Of a DNA stretch of 64,000 bases, positions 9,580 through 18,800 are shown piece after piece. Position numbers and translations under genes: made by a program. The notes under the pieces were generated by a model. It had not been told where the DNA came from. It saw only the letters and a program-made list of their open reading frames with translations, and did not search any database. How positions within the stretch are numbered: the first letter of the stretch is position 1; each line of letters begins with the position of its first letter. The stretch comes from Luteimonas gilva (GTDB taxonomy: Bacteria; Pseudomonadota; Gammaproteobacteria; Xanthomonadales; Xanthomonadaceae): positions 1 through 64,000 of the forward strand of contig NZ_SZUA01000003.1 of the NCBI RefSeq assembly GCF_005239095.1, written 5' to 3'.

Positions 9580-9972
9580 CTACAGCTCGCGCACAGCCTG
9601 TTCGTCGGCAATGGGCTTCCGCCGCCACGGCAACGGCACGCTGAACAGCATCAGCGCTACCCAGGCGATCCGGCTCGACCACGATTCGCGATCCGGCGCC
9701 TGCAATACGCGTTCGTCGGCCGTGCGTTGATGCGCGTCGTCGTCGTCCAGCACGTATTCGCCGGATTCGGCGGCGTGCAGGATGTCGCGCGCGCGCATCG
9801 CCTGCTCTTGCGGCACGCGCAGCTTCACGCCGCCCACCGCCAGGCGCCATTCCCAATTCGCTAAGGCCAGGTGTTCGTCGCCCAAATGCGCGTCGATGCC
9901 CTGCGAGGCCAGCAGGCCGCGGGCGATGTGCGCTTCGATCGGGTCGTGGTAGTGGGCGACGGTGACGAGCAT
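9580..9972 (-). CDS. DUF2007-type putative signal-transducing protein
   Basis: A 130-residue protein whose N-terminal half matches the small DUF2007 fold: VTVAHYHDPIEAHIARGLLA followed by GIDAHLGDEH and a strand with GGVKLRVPQEQAMRARDIL. These domains resemble PII-like folds and are annotated as putative signal transducers without a known ligand. The C-terminal part adds one membrane-like helix (IAWVALMLFSVPLPW). The start is the ATG at 9972; the longer reading frame upstream is only the shadow of the divergent lipoprotein gene, whose start is 42 bases away. Confidence 0.75.
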   Translation of the reverse strand: MLVTVAHYHDPIEAHIARGLLASQGIDAHLGDEHLALANWEWRLAVGGVKLRVPQEQAMRARDILHAAESGEYVLDDDDAHQRTADERVLQAPDRESWSSRIAWVALMLFSVPLPWRRKPIADEQAVREL

Positions 9973-10014
9973 AAGTTCATGCCGGGGCGACGCGCCTAGA
10001 GTACGCTTCGCCGC

Positions 10015-11256
10015 ATGAAGACCATTGTCCGCCCGCTGTTCGCGTTGTTGCCCCTGGCCCTTCTCGCCGCTTGCCAGCGCGACGCCGCCCCCGAAGCCGC
10101 CGGCAAGCCGGGCGAAATCCGCGTCTGGCCGCTGCTCGCCGAACAAGGCGCGGCGCAGCCCGATCTGGCCGTCGCACCCGACGGCCGTCTCCTGCTCAGT
10201 TGGATGAGCGTGCGGCCGGGCCGCGACAACGCCTTGCAGTTCGCCGCTTTCGGCACCGACGGCCGCTGGCAGAGTTCGCCCAAGACCATCGCCGTCGGTG
10301 AAGCCTTGCTGTCGAACTGGGCCGACACGCCGCACATCGCCGCCACGCCCGACGGCGCGCTGTGGGTGCATTGGCTGCAGCGGACCGGCGCCGGCCCCGG
10401 CGAGTACGACCTCGCGCTCAGCCGCTCCGGCAATCGCGGCTTCAATTGGAGCGCGCCGGTCGTCGTCAACCGCGACCAAGGCGGCGAGCACGGTTTCGCT
10501 TCGCTATGGCCCGCGACGCAAGCGACGCTGGGCGTGGCCTGGTTGAACCCTGCGAAAGCGGGCGAGGGCGACGCGCACGAAAACCACGGTGGCATGTCGC
10601 TGCAGACAGCGATTTTCGACGGCGGCTTGCAGCGCACGAGCGAAAGCACGCTCGACGCTGCGACCTGCGAATGTTGTCAGACCGACACGGCGATGGCGTC
10701 CGCCGGCCCGGTAATCGTCTACCGCGACCGCGACGCCGAAGAAGTGCGCGACATCGCCGCCGTCCGCTACGACGGCAAGGCCTGGAGCGAACCGGTACGC
10801 GTCCACGCCGACGGCTGGAAGATGCCCGCTTGCCCGGTCAACGGTCCGGCCGCCGCCGCGAACGGCAACGACGTGGTCGCCGCCTGGTACACCGCGGCCA
10901 ACGGCGAACCTTCGCTGCAATTGGCTTTGAGCCGCGACGGCGGCGCCAGCTTCGCCGCTCCGGTCCGCGTCGACCGCGGTGCGGCCGTGCTGGGCCGCGC
11001 CGACGTCGCCTACGACAAGGACGGCGCTTGGGTCGTATGGCTGCGCGAAGACGCCGCTGCGCAATCGCTGTGGCTGGCGCGCTATTCGGCCGATTTGAAG
11101 CGAGAAACCCAACGCACCGAGATCGCCAAACTGCAAGGCCGCGGCAACGCCGGCGGTTCGCCCAAATTGGCTCTGCGCACCGACGGCGCCTATGTCGTGT
11201 GGACCGACGCCGGCAACGGACAACCGAAGCTGCACGGCGTGCAAGTGATCCGATAA
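10015..11256 (+). CDS. BNR/sialidase-like beta-propeller lipoprotein
   Basis: A 413-residue exported lipoprotein: signal peptide with lipobox LLAAC near residue 20. The rest shows repeats of the BNR/Asp-box kind typical of sialidase-like beta-propellers (SRSGNRGFNWSAPVVV, SRDGGASFAAPVRVD). A cysteine cluster TCECCQTD lies about mid-protein, with a further cysteine in MPACPVNGP, so a metal site is possible. Clear catalytic residues of true sialidases were not identified; a binding or sensor function is equally likely. It is divergent from the DUF2007 gene and ends before a GACGGCGCGCCGTC palindrome. Confidence 0.75.
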   Translation: MKTIVRPLFALLPLALLAACQRDAAPEAAGKPGEIRVWPLLAEQGAAQPDLAVAPDGRLLLSWMSVRPGRDNALQFAAFGTDGRWQSSPKTIAVGEALLSNWADTPHIAATPDGALWVHWLQRTGAGPGEYDLALSRSGNRGFNWSAPVVVNRDQGGEHGFASLWPATQATLGVAWLNPAKAGEGDAHENHGGMSLQTAIFDGGLQRTSESTLDAATCECCQTDTAMASAGPVIVYRDRDAEEVRDIAAVRYDGKAWSEPVRVHADGWKMPACPVNGPAAAANGNDVVAAWYTAANGEPSLQLALSRDGGASFAAPVRVDRGAAVLGRADVAYDKDGAWVVWLREDAAAQSLWLARYSADLKRETQRTEIAKLQGRGNAGGSPKLALRTDGAYVVWTDAGNGQPKLHGVQVIR

Positions 11257-11286
11257 CCCGCGAACAACTTCCTCCGCGCGTCTAAA

Positions 11287-11300
11287 GACGGCGCGCCGTC
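11287..11300. repeat. 14-base perfect palindrome
   Basis: GACGGCGCGCCGTC lies between the lipoprotein stop and the acyltransferase gene. It is followed by CACATTTTCGG rather than a clean T run, so it may be a weak terminator or a protein-binding site for the downstream cassette. Confidence 0.45.
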
Positions 11301-11405
11301 ACATTTTCGGCCACTCAGCAATTGTGATGGTGGCCACGCTGTCCGCGTTCTTTCGTCGTAAGTCCCGCCATCGCATCGACAGCGATGGGAAACGGGAGAG
11401 ACGAC

Positions 11406-12179
11406 GTGGCTATCGACGAACAAACCGACCGGCATGCCGGCCGGGCAAGCATTCCTGAGTGGGCCTCCGCCGAAGTGGGCGCCGGCAGCCTCGTGCTGTC
11501 CGGTCCGGCGTTGCGCTTGGACCTGATCGACGCGCAGCGCGACCCGGACATCGCGGCGGACTGCTACCGGAAGAAGCAAACCTGCTACGCGCGTTTCGGC
11601 GCCGCCGCGGCCTCGGTATCGCTGTCCGACGGCATTTCTGCCGAAGACCTGCATCTGGTCACCGCGACCGATTGCGATTCCGGCGCCATCGTCGCCAGCG
11701 TCAGCGTCTATCGCCGCGGAGCGGATAAGCCGCTGCCGATCGAGCGCGCCATCGGCCACCACGCGTCCATGCGAGCGGAGATCGCCGGATGGGACGGCCG
11801 CCGCATCGCCGAGATGAGCGGGTTATGGGCCGAGGACGCGTGGCGTAAGACCGGGCTCAGCGAAAGCTTGCTGCATGCGGCGATGGCCGCGTGCCGGGTC
11901 TTGGGCGCGGAAAAGATCGTCGCCTTCGGCCATCAGCATTTGCTCGGTTTCTACGAAACCGTAGGCCTGTTGCCGGATGCGAGCTTGGGACGCTTCAGCT
12001 ATCCCGATCCCAGTTATGTGTCGACCGTGATGCGGGCCGATCCGCTCGGCTTCCTCACCGTGCCGGCCGGCAAACGCGCCCGCGTGTTCGGTTTCGCCGA
12101 AGGCATGGCCCGCGGCGAGCCCATCTTTTGGCGCGGCTTCGACGAATGCATCGCGGCGGAACGAGGAGTACGAGCATGA
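11406..12179 (+). CDS. FeeM-like GNAT N-acyltransferase
   Basis: A 257-residue protein of the GNAT fold, closest in pattern to N-acyl amino acid synthases such as FeeM and to LuxI-type enzymes: VTATDCDSGAIVASVSVY, then IAEMSGLWAEDAWRKTGLSE, then LHAAMAACRVLGAEKIVAFG and HQHLLGFYETVGLLPD, the last being the acyl-carrier/CoA binding end of the fold. I place the start at the GTG at 11406, seven bases after GGGAGAG; an ATG at 11385 gives seven more residues but has no ribosome site. The stop overlaps the next start (ATGA), so both proteins are made together. The acyl donor and acceptor are unknown. Confidence 0.65.
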   Translation: MAIDEQTDRHAGRASIPEWASAEVGAGSLVLSGPALRLDLIDAQRDPDIAADCYRKKQTCYARFGAAAASVSLSDGISAEDLHLVTATDCDSGAIVASVSVYRRGADKPLPIERAIGHHASMRAEIAGWDGRRIAEMSGLWAEDAWRKTGLSESLLHAAMAACRVLGAEKIVAFGHQHLLGFYETVGLLPDASLGRFSYPDPSYVSTVMRADPLGFLTVPAGKRARVFGFAEGMARGEPIFWRGFDECIAAERGVRA

Positions 12180-14374
12180 CGAACGAACTTTCCGCGGCTG
12201 CGCGCTCCGGCCTTGCCGAAATCCTGCGCTGCGATCGCGAAAGCGACATGGCCCGCGTGCGCGGATTGAAGGAAGACGGCTGCGAAGCGATCGACACTCT
12301 GCACGCGCAGCTGCTGGATCTGATGCGCACGCGCGAGCCGCGGCGCAAGTTGGACGACGCCCAAGCCGAACAGGCCGTCGCCGCTTTCCTGGCCGAGCGC
12401 GGAAGCGCGTACGGCGCATGGGTGCATTACCCCTGGTCGCGGCGGCTGGTGCGCGTGCTCGAAGAGGCGGAATTCGTCTCGCTGCGCACGGACCGCAACC
12501 GGCACAAGATCACCGCTGCGGAACAGGCACGGCTGTGGAGCAAGAAGATCGGCGTGGTTGGGCTGTCGGTCGGTCAATCGGTAGCGCTCACGCTCGCCTC
12601 CGAACGCAACTGCGGCGAATTGCGGTTGGCGGACTTCGATACGGTCGAGCTGTCCAATCTCAACCGTCTGCGTTGCGGCGTCCACGAGCTGGGTTTGCCC
12701 AAGACGGTCGTGGCCGCTCGCCAGATCGCGGAAATGGATCCCTATCTGAAAGTGGTCTGCTTCGATCGGGGTTACGCCGCCGCCGACGCCGAAGCGTTCC
12801 TGCACGGTTTGGACGCGGTCGTGGACGAATGCGACAGCCTGGACGTCAAGCTCCAGCTACGCGAGGCCGCGCGCAGCCGCGGCATTCCGGTGTTGATGAA
12901 CACTTCCGACCGGGGCATGACCGATATCGAGCGTTTCGACCTGGAGCCGGACCGGCCTTTGTTCCACGGACGCTTGGGCGCGGTGGCGCCCGCATCGCTC
13001 GCCGGTCTGAGCACCGAAGAGAAAATACCCGTGGTGCTCGACATCATCGGCCTGGAAACCTCGTCGCTGCGTTTGCGCGCGTCGATGCTCGAGATCGAAC
13101 AGAGCATCAAGACCTGGCCGCAACTGGCTTCGGACGTCGCCTTGGGGGGCGCCGTGATCACCGATGTCGTGCGCAGGCTGATGCTGGGCGAACCGGTACG
13201 CTCCGGCCGCTACTATTTCGATCTGTCGGAAGTGGGCAAGGACGCCTCCGCGCCCGCGAGCGTGCCCGCCCAGGCCCCGGTCGCGGACGCGCCGCATCGG
13301 TCGCGCGCCTGCGCCCGCGCCCGCGACGGCGACGTGCGCGACCGCATCGTCGCCGACGCTTCGCTGGCGCCTTCGGCGGGCAATGCCCAGCCATGGGAAT
13401 GGATCAAGACGCAGGGCGGATTGCTGCTGCGGCATCGCCGTTCGGCCGGCCGCAGCATGCTTTATCACGAGGACCGCGCGGCCATGGTCGGCCTCGGCGC
13501 CACGTTGGAGTCGGCGCTGCTGTCCGCCCGCCATCACGCGCACGACGCGGAAGTGCAGTGGCGATGGCGAGGCGACGACATCGCATTCGTCGCCCTCGCC
13601 GCGGCTAGCGGGGAGGCGTCGGACGCGCTCTATCCGCAACTGTTCCGACGGCGCAGCGTGCGCGCCAGGCCGAGCGAGGCGGCCCCGATCGCGCAAACTG
13701 CGCTCGATGCGCTCGATGCGCAGGCGCGCCGTTTCCCCGGCGTCGAAACGCGCTTCCTCACCGACCGCAAAGCGATCGGCGCCCTGGCGGAATTGGTCGG
13801 CGCGGCCGAACGCCTGCGGATACTGGATCCGGAGTCGCACGCCGACATGGTCAACGAGATCGCTTGGTCGAACGCCGAGCATCGCCGCGACGGAGAAGGC
13901 ATTCCGATGCAGGCGCTGTCCTTGTCCGCGGCCGAAGTGGCGGGCCTGAAGGTGTTGGCCGATGCGCGCGTCGTGGCGCGCCTGGCCGATTGGCGTTTGG
14001 GCGGAGGCTTGGGCAAATTGGCGCACGACTTGGTGGCTTCCAGTTCGGCGATGGGCTTGATCTGGAGCCCGGGCGACAGTTGCGCCGACTATCTGCGCGG
14101 CGGCAGGGCGCTGCAGCGCGTGTGGCTGGAAGCCGCGAATTGGGACATCGGCCTGTGTCCGGTGACTTCGCTGTGCTATTTGTTGCGCGCCCTGCGCCGC
14201 GGCGGGCCGATGACCGCCGCGCAGACCGAGACGCTATCGGCGCTGGAGCAGGGCTTTCGCGAATTGCTGTCCTTGCCGCAAGATCGCGGCGACATCGCCT
14301 TGTTCCGCCTCTTGCCCGCGGCGGGCGAATTGGATCGGCCGCGCGCGACGCACCGGCGCGATGCGTTCAGTTGA
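12176..14374 (+). CDS. ThiF/E1-like domain fused to nitroreductase (Rv1355c-type protein)
   Basis: A 732-residue fusion. Residues about 120-345 form an E1/ThiF adenylating domain: IGVVGLSVGQSVALTLASE (nucleotide loop, about 125-143), then RLADFDTVELSNLNR and ELGLPKTVVAARQI. No cysteine sits at the usual E1 thioester position, so it may adenylate only. After an Ala/Pro linker (about 355-385), residues 385-700 form a flavin nitroreductase-like domain starting RDRIVADASLAPSAGNAQPW. The same architecture is known as Rv1355c in mycobacteria, with unknown function. Coupling to the acyltransferase gene suggests a small biosynthetic pathway. Confidence 0.82.
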   Translation: MTNELSAAARSGLAEILRCDRESDMARVRGLKEDGCEAIDTLHAQLLDLMRTREPRRKLDDAQAEQAVAAFLAERGSAYGAWVHYPWSRRLVRVLEEAEFVSLRTDRNRHKITAAEQARLWSKKIGVVGLSVGQSVALTLASERNCGELRLADFDTVELSNLNRLRCGVHELGLPKTVVAARQIAEMDPYLKVVCFDRGYAAADAEAFLHGLDAVVDECDSLDVKLQLREAARSRGIPVLMNTSDRGMTDIERFDLEPDRPLFHGRLGAVAPASLAGLSTEEKIPVVLDIIGLETSSLRLRASMLEIEQSIKTWPQLASDVALGGAVITDVVRRLMLGEPVRSGRYYFDLSEVGKDASAPASVPAQAPVADAPHRSRACARARDGDVRDRIVADASLAPSAGNAQPWEWIKTQGGLLLRHRRSAGRSMLYHEDRAAMVGLGATLESALLSARHHAHDAEVQWRWRGDDIAFVALAAASGEASDALYPQLFRRRSVRARPSEAAPIAQTALDALDAQARRFPGVETRFLTDRKAIGALAELVGAAERLRILDPESHADMVNEIAWSNAEHRRDGEGIPMQALSLSAAEVAGLKVLADARVVARLADWRLGGGLGKLAHDLVASSSAMGLIWSPGDSCADYLRGGRALQRVWLEAANWDIGLCPVTSLCYLLRALRRGGPMTAAQTETLSALEQGFRELLSLPQDRGDIALFRLLPAAGELDRPRATHRRDAFS

Positions 14375-14609
14375 CGACGCCGGCGTTCAACCGTGCCGCC
14401 AACGAGCGGATTTTGGCCAATTGCTCGTCGGAAGCTTCCAGCGCTTGCCGCAGCGAAGCGTCGCCGCCGGAGAATCGGGCGACGACGCCCATCTGGGCGT
14501 TGATGTGGAACTCCCACAAGGCGCGCAAGCTGCGGACGATCAGGTCGCGCTCTTTGGCGTCCAGTTCGATCCTCAACGGCGCCGAGTTCTTGTCCATACC
14601 GGTCGTCAT
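14367..14609 (-). CDS. Small hypothetical protein
   Basis: An 80-residue acidic-basic helical protein with no family that I recognise (ELDAKERDLIVRSLRALWEF, then a C-terminal helix). The start is the ATG at 14609, preceded by GAGGAAGCGGCG. Its stop overlaps the convergent fusion gene by eight bases. Whether it belongs functionally to that cassette is unknown. Confidence 0.65.
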   Translation of the reverse strand: MTTGMDKNSAPLRIELDAKERDLIVRSLRALWEFHINAQMGVVARFSGGDASLRQALEASDEQLAKIRSLAARLNAGVVN

Positions 14610-14725
14610 CGCCGCTTCCTCGCTTCGGGCTTCCTGCCTAACGGAATGCCTTCGGGCCGATGGCCACGATCGCGCCGGCGGCGCGATGAAGTGAGAGACC
14701 GGTCACGGACGAGCGACCGGAACGT

Positions 14726-15844
14726 TCAGGGCAAGACGGGCAGTCCGAGAAAGGCGGCATAGCGTCGTGTTGCCGACGCAGCGCCGTTCCTTTCATCGCG
14801 GCGCAGCGGTCGCAGTTCGGACAAATCCACGGCGAGGGACGCTTGTCTCGCCCTGCGTTTCCAAGTGGCGGCCACGCTTCCCGCACTGACCAGGCTAGCG
14901 TTGAACAGTCCATTGATGCCGATCACGCGCGGGCCGAAGAAAGGATCCAGCGGAATGTCGCGGTCGCGATAAGCGACCAGATATTCGTCGAACGGCGGCA
15001 GCAGATGGATCTGCTTCGCGGGAGCGGTGCGCTCGAACGTATCGGCGGAGAACCAGTACGTCGCGCCGCCGAGGGTTTCGTGCGCGAGACTGGCCTTGGC
15101 GGCGTCGATCGCGGCGTGCACGTCCTTGAGCGTCAGGCTCGACCACCAGGCCAGGTCGTGCGCGGTAGCCGGTCCGTGGCTGCCGAAGTAACGCGACGCC
15201 AACGTTGCCAGCGCCTCTTCGCGCGGCAACGGTTTCGAAGCAGGCAACCAGGCATCGGCCAACACATAACTCGCCTGCTTGCCGATCTTCGGCCCGCCGC
15301 AGATCACCGCGTCCTGCGACAACTGGCCGAGGATGTTGATGCCGCGCGATTCGCCGGTTGCGATGCCGGCCGCTTCGAAAGCGTCGTACAAAGCCGTGCG
15401 CGCGACCGGTTCGCCGCTGCGCAGGACTTTTTCGGCGATCTTGCGGCAGCGTTTCATCGCCGCGGCGTCCAGGCCGTACATGCGCTCGATGCGGCCGGCA
15501 TTCAACGCGGACATGCGCGCGCCGGTCAGCGCCAGCATCCAGCGCACGTCTTCGGCGGCGAGCAGATGCAGGGTGCCGCGCATCGGCCAGGTGCGGACGA
15601 TTTTTTTCTGGGCGATGGCGCGTTCGATGTCGGCTTCGGTCGTGCCTTGCGTGCGCAAACCCACCGCCCACAGCGAGCCGTAGTAGTCTTGCGCCTGCAT
15701 CGCCAGCAAGCGCGACACCGTCTGTTCCGGCGTGCCGGCGAACGGTTCGGAAATGCCGAGGTTGGCCAAACGCGAGGCCGCGAAGCGCGGGTAGTGCGCG
15801 GGCGGTTTGCGTGCGGCCGTTTTGCGCGGAGCGGCGGGACTCAT
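14726..15844 (-). CDS. AlkZ/YcaQ-like winged-helix DNA glycosylase
   Basis: A 372-residue protein of the HTH_42 family, whose members AlkZ and YcaQ excise alkylated or crosslinked bases from DNA. The catalytic-loop motif appears as LLAMQAQDYYGSLW near residue 50 (Q-x-Q, the AlkZ-like form rather than Q-x-D). Further family blocks are KIVRTWPMRGTLHLL, KQIHLLPPFDEYLVAYRDR and GPRVIGINGLFNASLV. The true start is the ATG at 15844, which overlaps the tamB stop as ATGA; the very long reading frame further upstream is a shadow of tamB. Length is normal. Confidence 0.82.
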   Translation of the reverse strand: MSPAAPRKTAARKPPAHYPRFAASRLANLGISEPFAGTPEQTVSRLLAMQAQDYYGSLWAVGLRTQGTTEADIERAIAQKKIVRTWPMRGTLHLLAAEDVRWMLALTGARMSALNAGRIERMYGLDAAAMKRCRKIAEKVLRSGEPVARTALYDAFEAAGIATGESRGINILGQLSQDAVICGGPKIGKQASYVLADAWLPASKPLPREEALATLASRYFGSHGPATAHDLAWWSSLTLKDVHAAIDAAKASLAHETLGGATYWFSADTFERTAPAKQIHLLPPFDEYLVAYRDRDIPLDPFFGPRVIGINGLFNASLVSAGSVAATWKRRARQASLAVDLSELRPLRRDERNGAASATRRYAAFLGLPVLP

Positions 15845-18800
15845 TTTTCCTTGCGCCAGTTGATCGAAGCGCGGTTCTCCACCGTGCTCGATTCGATCTG
15901 CACGTCGAAGCCCTTGCGCAGCAGATACTTCAAGGTCAGCACCTGGCCGGAACCGACCAGCGACACGCCGTAGCCCACGTACAAGCGCGGCGACAGGTAT
16001 TTGCCCACGCCCACCACCGAACCGCCGAGCGCGCGCGATTGGCTGACGCCGGCATCGTCGAACCCGAGCTTGGCGCCGAGTTGCGACGCCAGCACGCCGC
16101 TGCCCGCCGCGAGCGCCGCCGAAGCCGCATCCACTTGTTGCGCTTCGCCGCCGGTCGCGCCTTCCAGGCTGCGGCCGAGCACCAGATACGCCATCGCTTC
16201 GGAACGCTGCATCGCCGGATCCGACCACACCGCCGCGCGCGGCGCCTGCGCGCGGCCGGTGACGTCGATGCCGGCGGTGACGTCGCCCACTTGCCGCTGC
16301 GCGCGGATGTTGACGATCGGATCGGAAACGATGCTGTTGTTCCAGCTCAACTCGCCGCGGGTGATGTCCAACTGCTGGCCGTAAGCCTTGTACTTGCCGT
16401 CCACGTCGAGCCGGCCGTTGGCCACCATCTCGCGGCCCGGACGCGCGCGCACCTGCATGCGTCCGCCGATCTTGCCGGTCAGGCCGAAGCCCTTCATGTT
16501 GACGTCGTCGCCCAGCACCACCGCCAGATCCATATCCAGCGGCGAGCTCGGCGCCGCTTCCGGATCTTCCGGGTCCAGCACCACCACGTCCTCGGACGCG
16601 GACACGCCCATTTCCAGGCGTTCCAAATCGATGTCCGCTGAAGGCACAGTGACTTCGCCGCGCAGCTGCATGGTCTTGTCGACGATGCCGAACTGCAGGT
16701 TCGGATTCGCCACCGCGCGCAACTGCGGCGTGTCCGCGACCAGCACGTTTTCGCCGCGGATGTTGAGCTGCAGCGGCGTCGCTTGGCCGTACCAGGACAA
16801 GCCGCCATCGACGGTGAGCGTGCCTTCGCCGGTCTTCACCGAACCGGCGATGCGCGCCGAACCATCGGGCTGCGCGTCCAGACGCATGCGGCCTTCGCTC
16901 AGATTCAAACCCAGTGCGGGCAATTCGCCCTTGAAGTTGGTCAGGTCGGCTTGGCCGCCGAGCGCCGGCTTCGCGCGCGTGCCGCTCAGGCTGACGTGGC
17001 CTTCGATCAAGCCTTCCGGCCGCACCAGATCCGGCGAGAACAGTTCCAGCCAGAACAGGCGCGACATGTTGAGATAGATGTCGCCGGTGAGCGGCGCGTA
17101 ATCGTCCCACCCGGTAGCGACGCGCGCATCGATGTAGCCGTCGCCCTTGAAACCGGTGCCCAGCCGCGCCTGGATCTTCAGCGGATCGAAATCGGCGTCG
17201 AAAGTGAAATTGTCGTAGCGGACGATCTCGCGCTTGGTCTTGTCGCCGATGCGCAGGCCGCCGTCGAGCGAAGCGACATGGACCTTGCCTTCCCAGGCGT
17301 TGCCGCGCGGCTTGAGATAACCGTCGACGCTGACTTCCCCGCGCAGCAGCAGCGGCCGGCCCTCGTTCGGCGGCAGCCACGGCTGGATCAAGGTCAGCGG
17401 CAAAGCGGCGGCTTTCACGGTCACGCCTTGCTGCGGCCAGATCGCATTCGCGCACAACTCGCCGCCGCCTTCTGCGCCGAGACAGGCTTCGCTCAAACTA
17501 AAGGAAGGCGGATTGACGATGAACGGCGCCGGCGCGCGCAAACGCCAGGCTGCGCCTTTCGACGGAGTGAGTTGCAACGTCGCCAGCGTGCCTTGCCAGC
17601 GCGCGCCGGTGCGGCGCGCGTTGCCGGACAAGACGATGGCGCCCATCGCGTTGCGCGCATCGCCGTCCAGTTCCAGGTTTTCGATCGCGCCGCGCGCGTC
17701 GAAGCGCAGCGAATCCAGCGCCATGCCAGCTGCAACGTTCGTGCCGCGTACCGCGAGTTGGCCGCCGCCGCCGCGCCAAGGCAGACGGCCTTTGATCGAC
17801 AGACTTTCGGCCGCGTATCCGCTCCACTTTACGCCGCTGCCGGTCAGATCGGCGGTGATGTCGGGCGTATCGCGGCTGCCTTTGAGCAGCACGTTGCCGC
17901 GCAGCGTGCCGGCGGCATCGGGCAACAGATCGTCGAGCTGCAGCGGCTGCAGGTTCGCGGTGATGTCGATTTTGTCGCCGACCTTGCCCTTGGCGTCGAT
18001 CTTGCTGTTGCCGAGTTTCAACGCGAGATCGCCTTCGCCCTGCTCGCCGTGCAGCGCGAATTTGCCGCGGCCCTGCAGCGGACGGCCGCGCAATTTGCCG
18101 CTCAGCGACGGCACGTCGACCGTCGCGTCGAAACCGCCGGCTTCGCCGTCGGCCGTCGGCGAGCGTTGCTTGCCCTTGCTCGCGAGCTGGCCGGAGACGT
18201 TGCCGTCCCAGCCCGGCGCGAAATAGCCGGGATCGAAACCGGCGAGCTTGGCCTGCAGGTCCCAATCCAGCACCGGCGTCCAACCGATCTTGCCGTTCGC
18301 GTCCAGCGTACCGGTCGGCATCTTGGCGCGCAGCGTTTTCAGCGTCGCGCGTTCGGTGTCGCCGCGCGCGTCGAGGTCGACGGTCGCCTTCTGATCGCCG
18401 CGCGCGATGCGCGCGTTGCCGATCGCGGCCCAATCCTTCACTTGTCCGGCGATGCCCAAATCGGCATCGACCGCGATCGGCACCGGCGCCGCCACGCCCT
18501 TGGGCTGCGCAGGATCCGGCGCGGCGCCGAACTTGAAGCCGCGCGCGTTCACCGCGAAACGGAACTTGCCTTCTTCCGGCTTCGCGAAATCGGCGGTGCC
18601 GCGCAGCGTGGCGCGGCCTTCGTAAGCGTCGACCACGAGCGGCGCGACGGTCAGCACCTGATCGTCCAGTTTCACGTTCGAAGGCTGCAGCGTCAGCGCC
18701 ATGTCGCCTTGCGCGACGCGGCCCTGCAATCGCGCCGAGCCGCCCTTGCCGTCGGCCTTCAGATCGAACGACAGCGGCTGCGCTTCGCTCGCCGCGGCGC

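Noticed and set aside
9973-10491. Extended minus-strand frame upstream of the DUF2007 gene
   Set aside because: It is the complement of the lipoprotein gene and has no domain.
11309-11337. GGCCAC..GTGGCC inverted repeat before the acyltransferase gene
   Set aside because: Arms of six bases with a 15-base gap are expected by chance in such G/C-rich DNA.
15845-17455. A long minus-strand reading frame extending upstream of the glycosylase gene
   Set aside because: It runs antiframe through tamB with Arg/Ala-rich composition; the ATG overlapping the tamB stop is the real start.
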